Shown here piece after piece: positions 1 to 5,642 of a stretch of DNA of 12,091 nucleotides (positions are counted from its first letter, which is position 1; every line of letters begins with the position of its first letter). Made by a program: the position numbers and the translations under genes. The notes beneath the pieces are model-generated. The model was not told the DNA's origin. It searched no databases and saw nothing but the letters and a program-made list of their open reading frames with translations. This DNA is from an uncultured Chloroflexota bacterium (GTDB lineage Bacteria; Chloroflexota; Anaerolineae; Promineifilales; Promineifilaceae): NCBI GenBank assembly GCA_937958365.1, contig CALFEW010001030.1:1-12091 (forward strand). The letters are read 5' to 3'.

Positions 1-1645
1 GACGGCCGTTCCCCTTCTTTAACACCCGCGCACACTCGGCAAAAATCCCGCTCAGGAGGGTGGTGTAATCCGCGCCGCTGCCGTTGGTCAGCGGTTCCAC
101 GGCCGATTGGTCCAATTCATAGCTCCAGCCATTGTTTTCCGGCAGCAGTTGGCGCAGCCAGACGCGGAAGAAGGCGGCCAGATCGCTGTACTGCACGCTG
201 TCGAAGTACGGCGGGTCGGTGACGATGAAGTCTACGCTGTCGTCGGGCAAATCGAGGTGGGTGGAGGAACCCTGGATGAGCAAAAAGCGACGGCCGTCGC
301 CCAATTCGTCAAACCGCGCCACCTCCGTCCCCGCGTCTACCTCTCCAACGATGGGCACGGCGCAACTTCGCCGCCCGCTGATCGGCCGCCGTTCGACAGG
401 GTTTTTGGCCCATTGGCGCGCCCGGAGGATACGGCCGTTAAACAAATTCTCCAGCGTCCCCGACGCCCGCCCCCGCGCCAGCGGATTATTCTCCAGCGCT
501 GTGTATGGGAAACTGTAAGCGTGATAGGTAAACGCATGGCGAATCGCCCCTGGCCGCCGCACGCCGTAGCCCTTATATCCGCACAGCAGCGTATTAAACT
601 CCAGCGATGTAGACACCAGCAATGCCAGATTCAGCCGCGCCTCCTCCGAAATCCGAAATCCGAAATCCGAAATCTCTTGGTTTAGCCAATTCACGGCCGT
701 TGCCAGATACAACAATTGTCGGCTGCTGAACAAATCCAGATAGCTGTGAATACGCCTTTCGTGCAGGCTGCGCGATTTGGAACCGGAACCGATGGTGAAA
801 TCTTCAACCGGCAGGGCGATGGTGGGGCGCAGCGCATCGGCGTGGCGGATGGACGCCCAGTCGGCCAGGCGCATGGCGGCGAAGAAGAGGCCATGTTCGG
901 GGCAACGGCCGCTGACGGCCAGCGGCACGTAACGTTGGTAATAAGGTACGTCCAGAATCTCGCGGTAGGGTTTGTGGCAGGTGGGGCAGCTTTTGGCGGT
1001 GCGTTCGCGCAACGGCCGTTTCTCCCCCGCCATCGCCGCGCTAAACAAATTGTCATCCAGGCATACGTCATGGGTCGTCGGGTCCAGGTGGAACACAGAC
1101 TCAGGGCTGTTGTGGCGTAAAATCAGGCTGTCTACAAACAGCGATTCGCCGCAGCCGCAGCGGCGGCGCAGGCCATACAGCACATAACCCAACGCCACGT
1201 CGCGGGCGCATTGCGGGCAGGTCGTGCGGAAATGGTCGCCCAACTCGCTGCGGAGCGCCTGCTGGAATTGGCGGAATTGTTGCGCTAACTGGGTGGTGGC
1301 AACGGCCGTCAAACTGGCCCGCGCCTGCAACACCGGAATCGGGTCTACGTCCGCGCCAATCACACTTGCGCCCAGGCGAATCGCCTCGTGCAGCGTCGTG
1401 CCGCCGCCCATCATGGGGTCCAGAATGATTTTGCCGTCCAGCCCACCCGGCGCGTAATAATCCCGCGCGGCCTCATCTGCCACCAGCGCTTTCAGAATCA
1501 GGCGAAAGGTGCTGCCGCAGCGCCGCGCCCACCACTTATGCAAATAGGTGTTCGGGCGGTGCAAATGTTTGTTATAAGACTCCAGCCGCGCCAGTGCGTC
1601 GGCAAATTCCTCGTCGAAGTGGGTGTCAATGGGTGGAGGAGACAT
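1..1645 (-). CDS. Zn-ribbon adenine-specific DNA methylase (COG1743/DUF1156-like), 3' end beyond window
   Basis: Open reading frame of 548 codons from ATG at 1645 that runs off the left edge with no stop. An HKWWARR segment (about residues 36-42) is typical of COG1743 methylases. The SAM-binding motif DPMMGGGT lies at about 76-83 and the catalytic motif TDPPY at about 476-480, so the order is SAM motif first, catalytic motif second. Two cysteine clusters lie between them: CPQC (143-146) with CGC (163-165), and CPTC (220-223) with a C at 248, suggesting two zinc ribbons. The family is predicted to methylate the exocyclic amine of adenine or cytosine in DNA; the target is unknown. No endonuclease partner is visible. 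Residues 325-334 (ISDFGFRIS) are encoded by an in-frame heptamer repeat. No Shine-Dalgarno precedes the ATG; the leader is pyrimidine-rich (CCTCCCCTCCCC). The nearest alternative start is TTG at 1693, which would translate repeat DNA. Confidence 0.85.
   Translation of the reverse strand, partial: MSPPPIDTHFDEEFADALARLESYNKHLHRPNTYLHKWWARRCGSTFRLILKALVADEAARDYYAPGGLDGKIILDPMMGGGTTLHEAIRLGASVIGADVDPIPVLQARASLTAVATTQLAQQFRQFQQALRSELGDHFRTTCPQCARDVALGYVLYGLRRRCGCGESLFVDSLILRHNSPESVFHLDPTTHDVCLDDNLFSAAMAGEKRPLRERTAKSCPTCHKPYREILDVPYYQRYVPLAVSGRCPEHGLFFAAMRLADWASIRHADALRPTIALPVEDFTIGSGSKSRSLHERRIHSYLDLFSSRQLLYLATAVNWLNQEISDFGFRISEEARLNLALLVSTSLEFNTLLCGYKGYGVRRPGAIRHAFTYHAYSFPYTALENNPLARGRASGTLENLFNGRILRARQWAKNPVERRPISGRRSCAVPIVGEVDAGTEVARFDELGDGRRFLLIQGSSTHLDLPDDSVDFIVTDPPYFDSVQYSDLAAFFRVWLRQLLPENNGWSYELDQSAVEPLTNGSGADYTTLLSGIFAECARVLKKGNGR
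645..674. repeat. Heptamer tandem repeat inside the methylase gene
   Basis: Four copies of TCCGAAA plus TC, in head-to-tail order on the plus strand. On the coding strand this reads GGATTTC repeated. Seven is not a multiple of three, so each copy is read in a different frame and the stretch encodes ISDFGFRIS without repetition at protein level. The same GGATTTC unit makes up the start of the intergenic array at 2502-2571. Confidence 0.9.
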
Positions 1646-1651
1646 GGGGAG

Positions 1652-1738
1652 GGGAGGTCTAATCGTCGGGTAGTCTGTTCGTCTTGTAGTCAAGAGGTTG
1701 CGCCGTGACTACCCGACTACTCGACTAATGGACTACTC
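1652..1738. repeat. Inverted octamer array between yjjX and the methylase
   Basis: The right arm (1707-1738) is four 8-bp units: GACTACCC, GACTACTC, GACTAATG, GACTACTC. The left arm (1660-1691) is four units of the reverse type: TAATCGTC, GGGTAGTC, TGTTCGTC, TTGTAGTC, with a weaker fifth at 1652-1659. The arms include a perfect 11-bp inverted repeat (1665-1675 with 1707-1717) around a loop of about 31 nt. The stop codon of the upstream yjjX gene (TAG on the minus strand, 1733-1735) is inside the last right-hand unit. The element fills almost the whole spacer and could form a stem in the mRNA or act as a terminator, though there is no T-tract. Confidence 0.8.
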
Positions 1739-2257
1739 ACTATAAAACTCCGGCGCGACGAAGGGCGCGAGGGCATAGGCCACGCCCTGGGCGAAGGCTT
1801 GCTGGCGCGGAATCAGCCCGCCGGTCAGTGCCCCAATCGCGCCGCCTTTGGCTTTGACGTTGCTCTCGCCGAGCAGGTCATCCATCACCGGGCCGAGTTC
1901 TTCGCCGACCAGCACGCGCCGGGCGAGCATGGGGGGGAGCGGCAGACGGCCGGAACCCGCAATTCCTTCACGGCCGTTGCCATCCGTCACCACCACCCAA
2001 CCCTGCAACACCAACCCGATGGGGTCGGGATGCACGCCCCCTTCCAGGCCAAAACCCAGGTCGGCGTTGATGGCCGCCTGCGCGGCCCGCGCCCGATTCC
2101 GCGCCCCGGTGATGGTTTCTTCGTCGGTCATGGGCATGTGGCTGACGCCGGTGGGGACGGACACGGCCGTTACCTCCGCCTCCGGCCACAGTTGGGCGAC
2201 AATGGATTGCACGGCCGTTACCTTGACCGGGTTGGTGGAGCCAACGGCGATTTTCAT
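1733..2257 (-). CDS. yjjX: Non-canonical purine NTP phosphatase, YjjX family (ITPase/XTPase)
   Basis: The 174-residue protein matches the YjjX/DUF84 family along its whole length. STNPVK at 7-12 begins the nucleotide-binding fold. GVSHMPMTDEET then GARNRA (37-56) is the family signature, followed by GLEGGV (70-75) and KGGAIGALTGG (137-147). Members hydrolyse ITP and XTP (dITP/dXTP in some) to monophosphate and pyrophosphate and so keep damaged purines out of RNA and DNA; the protein is cytosolic. The ATG overlaps the TGA of the upstream 78-residue gene by 4 bp (ATGA), which implies translational coupling. The stop codon is in an octamer repeat unit. Three copies of ACGGCCGT are inside the gene, two read as Thr-Ala-Val. 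Confidence 0.9.
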   Translation of the reverse strand: MKIAVGSTNPVKVTAVQSIVAQLWPEAEVTAVSVPTGVSHMPMTDEETITGARNRARAAQAAINADLGFGLEGGVHPDPIGLVLQGWVVVTDGNGREGIAGSGRLPLPPMLARRVLVGEELGPVMDDLLGESNVKAKGGAIGALTGGLIPRQQAFAQGVAYALAPFVAPEFYSE

Positions 2258-2490
2258 ACCTGCGTCCAGCGGATTTCCACTTCGCCGTTCTCGTCCAGCG
2301 CGCCGCGCAGCAAAGCGATCAGGTCTGCTGGCGCGCCATCTTCGGCCAACAAATCAAGCGTGGCTTCATTCAAATAATAGTCGGTGTCTTCCGACGTTTC
2401 TTCAACCAATTCTTTGACCAGAAATCGAAGCTGATCATCGCTAATTTCGCCAATAAACGCATCGGTCTCATTGTTGAATAACTGAATCAT
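2254..2490 (-). CDS. Small acidic protein of unknown function (78 residues)
   Basis: I do not recognise a named family. The start is ATG at 2490, chosen because AAAGGTGGGAT directly upstream gives a good ribosome binding site. An earlier in-frame start at 2571 would translate the heptamer repeat array into a low-complexity leader and is unlikely. The protein has no signal peptide or membrane segment. It is rich in Asp and Glu, with a predicted helical middle (about 18-32, ISDDQLRFLVKELVEE) and a second helix (42-65), and ends in a short strand (EVEIRW). The size and charge would fit a small protein-binding or regulatory partner, but that is inference. It overlaps yjjX by 4 bp and lies downstream of the GbsR-type gene, so the three are probably cotranscribed. 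Confidence 0.75.
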   Translation of the reverse strand: MIQLFNNETDAFIGEISDDQLRFLVKELVEETSEDTDYYLNEATLDLLAEDGAPADLIALLRGALDENGEVEIRWTQV

Positions 2491-2501
2491 ATCCCACCTT
2501 T

Positions 2502-2571
2502 GGATTTCGGATTTTGGATTTCGGATTTCGGAACACGGAATACGGCTCACGGAATACGGAACACGGCTCAC
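2502..2571. repeat. Ten-unit heptamer tandem array between gbsR-like and small gene
   Basis: Exactly ten 7-bp units, all starting GG: GGATTTC, GGATTTT, GGATTTC, GGATTTC, then GGAACAC, GGAATAC, GGCTCAC, GGAATAC, GGAACAC, GGCTCAC. Two unit families (GGATTTY, then GGNNYAC) are joined without a phase break. The stop codon of the regulator gene (TGA on the minus strand, 2568-2570) lies in the last unit. The array covers essentially the entire spacer to the next gene's ribosome binding site. Confidence 0.9.
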
Positions 2572-3104
2572 CTGATTTCAATTTTAGTCACGGCCTCAAA
2601 ATCAAGCGATTCTTCCTGGCCGACGACGGTTTCCAGGGCCATTTGGGCGACGGTGAAGAAGGCTTGCAAATCGGCGATGCGCTCCAGGTAAAATTCGGCC
2701 AACTGCCGCTCGTCGGGCGAAAGTTCGTCGCCGGCCGATTGCAGCTTTTCGATACTGTCGCCCAGGACGTGCAGGGCCAATTCTACCTCGCGGCGCTCCC
2801 GGCTGCCCAAGACATTGCGGATGACTTGCCAGAGATCATGTTCGGCGGCGTAATACTTTTTGCGGTCGCCGCGCATCCACACTTCTTTGGCCATGCCCCA
2901 ACGCTCCAGGGCGCGCATGTTCATGCTCACCGATCCCTTGCTGATTTCGAGCTGGTCGGCCAGGTCGTCGAGGGAGAGCGGGTCAGGACTCATCAGCAAG
3001 ACGCCAAAGAGACGCCCCATCACTTCGGCAAAGCCAAAAAAGCGGGCCAGACGGCCGATACCGGCAATTGTGCTGTCGTTGACGGCGCTGAGTTTTTCGT
3101 GCAT
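2568..3104 (-). CDS. GbsR/MarR-family transcriptional regulator
   Basis: The 178-residue protein has a winged helix-turn-helix at about residues 43-85: DPLSLDDLADQLEISKGSVS then MNMRALERWG, the signature of the GbsR branch of MarR regulators, where a Ser-rich recognition helix (SKGSVSMN) is followed by the wing (MRGDRKKYY). The C-terminal half is predicted helical and would form the dimer interface. GbsR-like proteins control osmoprotectant uptake or synthesis, or efflux, in other bacteria; no such genes are here, so the ligand is unknown. AGGGG lies upstream of the ATG at 3104. A near-perfect palindrome with 11-bp arms lies 11-34 bp before the ATG and fits an autoregulatory operator. Downstream genes are the small acidic protein and yjjX. 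Confidence 0.85.
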   Translation of the reverse strand: MHEKLSAVNDSTIAGIGRLARFFGFAEVMGRLFGVLLMSPDPLSLDDLADQLEISKGSVSMNMRALERWGMAKEVWMRGDRKKYYAAEHDLWQVIRNVLGSRERREVELALHVLGDSIEKLQSAGDELSPDERQLAEFYLERIADLQAFFTVAQMALETVVGQEESLDFEAVTKIEIR

Positions 3105-3114
3105 GTTAATCCCC

Positions 3115-3138
3115 TGCGTTCAAAACATTTTGAACGCA
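3115..3138. promoter_or_regulatory. Putative operator palindrome of the GbsR-type regulator
   Basis: Perfect inverted repeat with 11-bp arms, TGCGTTCAAAA and TTTTGAACGCA, separated by CA. It lies directly after the -10 box, over the expected transcription start, where a bound repressor dimer would block initiation. MarR-type proteins typically bind palindromes of about this size. Its position in front of the regulator's own gene suggests autoregulation. It has no following T-tract and is not a terminator of thiD. Confidence 0.65.
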
Positions 3139-3139
3139 C

Positions 3140-3167
3140 AGAATAGCAAAAAAACGGCCGTCGTCAA
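3140..3167 (-). promoter_or_regulatory. Putative sigma70-type promoter of the GbsR-type gene
   Basis: On the minus strand, -35 TTGACG (3162-3167), 16-bp spacer, -10 TATTCT (3140-3145). The -35 box overlaps the last codons and stop of thiD. The spacer contains one copy of ACGGCCGT (3154-3161), one of only two copies outside genes. The palindrome at 3115-3138 follows immediately. Confidence 0.5.
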
Positions 3168-3964
3168 GCAAGATCCGTCCGATTGGGCCAGACCGGGCCA
3201 TGTCCACCGCCAAGCTGCCAGGCTGCGCCATTGTGGAGAGCGGTTTGGGTGAAGGCGTGGGCGTGGTGAACGGCCGTTCCCATCCCCTCGCCCATTGCCA
3301 GAAACGCTGCCACCGCCGCCGATAGCACGTCGCCACTGCCATGCGTGTTGGCGGTCTGGATTTTGGGCGCGGGCAGGCGGGTGACGGTCTGGCCGTCGTA
3401 GAACAAATCCACGAAGGTTTTACCGGCGGGGATGCGTTTGAGCAAGACAGCTTGCGGGCCGAGATCGTGCAGGCGGCGCACGGCCGTTTCCCCATCCCGC
3501 AGGCAGCGCAAGTCCATGCCCAGCAGCAGTCCGGCTTCGGCGGGATTGGGCGTGACCAGGCTGGCACGGGGGAAGAGGTGCGTGAGGTAGGCGGCGGCAA
3601 CGGCCGTATCGAACATCGCCGCGCCTTTGTGGTTGACCAGCACGGGGTCTACCACCAGGTGCGGCACGGCGAACTGCGCCAATTGTTCAGCGACGGTTTC
3701 AATCACGCTGACGCGGCCCAGGAAGCCGGTTTTGGCCGCGTCCGCGCCATAGTCGGACAGCACGGCCGTTAGTTGGGCGGCGATGAAGTCGGGCGGCAGG
3801 GGATGGATGGCGTGGACGGCGCGGGAGTCTTGGGCGGTAACGGCCGTGATCACACTCAGCCCATACGCGCCCAACACCGCCCAGGCGCGCAAATCCGCCT
3901 GGAGGCCGGCCGCCCCGCCGCTGTCGGAGCCGGCGATGGTGAGGAGTTTGATGGGTGGGGTCAA
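3164..3964 (-). CDS. thiD: Hydroxymethylpyrimidine/phosphomethylpyrimidine kinase
   Basis: The 266-residue length is usual for ThiD. The ribokinase-fold signatures are in order: TIAGSDSGGAAGLQADL (9-25, substrate binding), VVDPVLV (104-110), VTPNPAEAGLL (137-147) and NTHGSGDVLSAAVAA (206-220, anion hole and ATP site). ThiD phosphorylates HMP to HMP-P and HMP-P to HMP-PP for thiamine synthesis in the cytosol. The residue corresponding to the catalytic Cys of the common GTGCT motif is Asp here (GSGDV), as in general ribokinases and some pyridoxal kinases, so vitamin B6 kinase activity cannot be excluded. The start appears to be TTG at 3964: no ATG or GTG exists in frame before the upstream stop, and no Shine-Dalgarno is seen. 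No other thiamine gene is nearby. Five ACGGCCGT copies are in it, all read Thr-Ala-Val. Confidence 0.88.
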   Translation of the reverse strand: MTPPIKLLTIAGSDSGGAAGLQADLRAWAVLGAYGLSVITAVTAQDSRAVHAIHPLPPDFIAAQLTAVLSDYGADAAKTGFLGRVSVIETVAEQLAQFAVPHLVVDPVLVNHKGAAMFDTAVAAAYLTHLFPRASLVTPNPAEAGLLLGMDLRCLRDGETAVRRLHDLGPQAVLLKRIPAGKTFVDLFYDGQTVTRLPAPKIQTANTHGSGDVLSAAVAAFLAMGEGMGTAVHHAHAFTQTALHNGAAWQLGGGHGPVWPNRTDLA

Positions 3965-3984
3965 AGGTGGGAGAGGGGGAGGAC

Positions 3985-4074
3985 GTGTTCCGTATTCCGT
4001 ATTCCGTGTTCCGTTGTGCGATTACGGTTTACGGAACACGGATTACGGAATACGGCTTACGGAACACGGCTTAC
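3985..4074. repeat. Inverted heptamer array between icd and thiD
   Basis: Left arm: GTGTTCC, GTATTCC, GTATTCC, GTGTTCC (3985-4012). Right arm: GGTTTAC, GGAACAC, GGATTAC, GGAATAC, GGCTTAC, GGAACAC, GGCTTAC (4026-4074). The left arm (3985-4014) can pair with 4031-4060 at 26 of 30 positions, leaving a loop of 16 nt. The stop codon of icd (TAA on the minus strand, 4071-4073) is inside the last right-hand unit. The stem would form in the icd-thiD intercistronic RNA and could limit read-through or protect the icd 3' end; this is inference. Confidence 0.85.
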
Positions 4075-5309
4075 ATATTCGCCACAATCGCTTTGGCAAA
4101 CTCCGAGCAGCTTACCTTCGTCGCGCCTTCGATCTGGCGGTGCAGGTCATAGGTGACAACTTTGTCCCCGATTGTCTTCGTCGTGGCCGCGACCACCAGA
4201 TCGGCCGCTTCCTGCCAGCCCATGTATTCCAACATCATCACGCCGGAGAGGATGAGGCTGCCGGGATTGACCATATCTTTGCCGGCGTACTTGGGCGCAG
4301 TGCCGTGCGTCGCTTCAAACAGCGCCACGCCATCGCCGATGTTGCCGCCGGGGGCCATGCCCAGGCCGCCCACCTGCGCCGCCGCGGCGTCGCTCATGTA
4401 ATCGCCGTTCAGGTTCAGCGTGGCAATGACGTGGTAATCGGCCGTGCGCGTCAGCAGTTGTTGCAGCATGTTGTCGGCGATCACGTCGTTCACAACGATG
4501 TCGGCGCCGGTGTTGGGGTTTTTCAGGACGTGCCAGGGGCCGCCATCCAGCGGCTGCGCGCCAAACTCATCGCGGGCCAGTTCATAGCCCCAATCGCGGA
4601 ACGCGCCCTCGGTGAACTTCATGATGTTGCCCTTGTGAACCAGGGTCACGGTGGGGCGGTTGTGGTCAATGGCGTATTGGATGGCCTGGCGCACCAGGCG
4701 CTTCGTGCCGAAGGCGCTGACCGGCTTGATGCCGATGGCCGAATCGGGGCGCACGTTTTTGCCCAATTTTTCATTCATGAACTGGATGATGGCGGTCGCT
4801 TCGGCGGATTCGGCCGGCCATTCCACGCCGGAGTACACATCTTCGGTGTTTTCGCGGAAGATGACGATATTCATCTTTTCCGGTTCGCGCACCGGGCTGG
4901 GCGTGCCGGGAATCCAGCGCACCGGCCGCACGCAGGCATACAGGTCTAGCACCTGCCGCAGCGTGACATTCAGGCTGCGGAAGCCGCCGCCGATGGGCGT
5001 GGTGAGGGGGCCTTTGATGCCGACGACGAATTCGCGCATGGCCTCGAAGGTTTCTTCGGGCATGAAGTTGCCGTCGTAGAGGGCGGCGGCTTTTTCGCCG
5101 GAGTAGATTTCCATCCAGGCGATCTTGCGCTGGCCGCCGTAGGCTTTTTCCACGGCCGCATCCCAGACGAGCAGGGACGCGGGGGTGATGTCTACGCCGA
5201 TGCCGTCGCCCTCGATGAAGGCGACGATGGGGTTATCGGGTACGTTGAGTTTACCATTTTCAAAGGTGATCTTCTCACCAGAGGGTACGTTTATATTTGC
5301 GTAAGCCAT
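4071..5309 (-). CDS. icd: Isocitrate dehydrogenase, NADP-dependent
   Basis: The 412-residue protein aligns end to end with the E. coli-type homodimeric enzyme. It oxidises and decarboxylates isocitrate to 2-oxoglutarate in the TCA cycle. Visible residues are the substrate loop GGGFRSLN (107-114, with Ser112 at the position phosphorylated by AceK in E. coli), Arg118, Arg128 and Arg152 (FRENTEDVY), Lys226, and the metal-binding Asp275 and Asp279 (NDVIADN). NADP preference is supported by Lys340-Tyr341 in HGTAPKYAG and by Tyr387 and Arg391 (VTYDLHR). AGGAG lies a normal distance before the ATG. No aceK is in the window. It is the only long gene in this half without a copy of ACGGCCGT. Confidence 0.96.
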   Translation of the reverse strand: MAYANINVPSGEKITFENGKLNVPDNPIVAFIEGDGIGVDITPASLLVWDAAVEKAYGGQRKIAWMEIYSGEKAAALYDGNFMPEETFEAMREFVVGIKGPLTTPIGGGFRSLNVTLRQVLDLYACVRPVRWIPGTPSPVREPEKMNIVIFRENTEDVYSGVEWPAESAEATAIIQFMNEKLGKNVRPDSAIGIKPVSAFGTKRLVRQAIQYAIDHNRPTVTLVHKGNIMKFTEGAFRDWGYELARDEFGAQPLDGGPWHVLKNPNTGADIVVNDVIADNMLQQLLTRTADYHVIATLNLNGDYMSDAAAAQVGGLGMAPGGNIGDGVALFEATHGTAPKYAGKDMVNPGSLILSGVMMLEYMGWQEAADLVVAATTKTIGDKVVTYDLHRQIEGATKVSCSEFAKAIVANM

Positions 5310-5642
5310 GAGTTTTCTCCTAAATCATACGGGGGTTCTATTTTCAAACCAACAAAGGGGTTATCTTTTGACGCTAACTTTGCAGATTTAAAATTGGGCG
5401 CGGAAAACGCAGATTCAGCGGATTTTCACGGATGAACATTTAAAAATCCGCGTTTATCCACCACATCCGTGACAATCTGCGTCCTATTCCTTAAAAGTGC
5501 AAACATTGCAGCTTGATTCACGGAGATTATACATTGCTTTTTTAGTAGCAACTAACCACCTGGAGTGCGAAGATCCATACAGTGATCCAAATTGAAAGCG
5601 CATCGGCCGAATGCAGAACAGAAGCAACCACCGTTTCCCTTG
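5310..5642. other. Intergenic region upstream of icd
   Basis: The 333-bp spacer lies between the starts of icd transcription and the 3' end of the membrane protein gene, both on the minus strand. It holds the icd ribosome binding site (CTCCT on the plus strand, 5317-5321), an inverted array of 9-10-bp units (5406-5484), and AT-richer sequence from 5485 to 5640 with no coding potential I can support. The icd promoter should be here, but I cannot place it with confidence. Confidence 0.6.
5406..5484. repeat. Inverted array of 9-10-bp units
   Basis: Left arm: AACGCAGATT, CAGCGGATTT, TCACGGATGA (5406-5435). Right arm in reverse orientation: AATCCGCGTT, TATCCACCAC, ATCCGTGACA, ATCTGCGTCC (5445-5484). 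The GAT or ATC core recurs every 9 or 10 bp, about one helical turn. Matching pieces between arms include CGCAGATT/AATCTGCG and CACGGATG/CATCCGTG, but in a partly shuffled order. Elements of this look are frequent between genes of environmental bacteria; the function is unknown. Confidence 0.7.

Noticed and set aside
1..1645. Restriction-modification or phage-defence locus around the methylase
   Set aside because: No endonuclease, helicase or other defence gene lies next to it in the window; the neighbours are housekeeping genes. The left side is not visible.
2491..2571. N-terminal extension of the small acidic protein to ATG 2571
   Set aside because: The extra 27 residues are encoded by the heptamer array and a good ribosome binding site lies before ATG 2490.
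3783..4949. Long open frame on the plus strand over icd and thiD (388 residues)
   Set aside because: It is antisense to two clearly recognised genes, passes through the heptamer array and shows no family motif. It results from the codon bias of the minus-strand genes.
5324..5352. TTGGTT-17-TATGAT as the icd promoter (minus strand)
   Set aside because: Spacing is good, but transcription would start at about 5317, cutting into the AGGAG ribosome binding site, so it is unlikely to serve icd.
645..5484. CRISPR array among the short repeats
   Set aside because: Units are 7-10 bp, directly adjacent and without spacers, and no cas gene is present.
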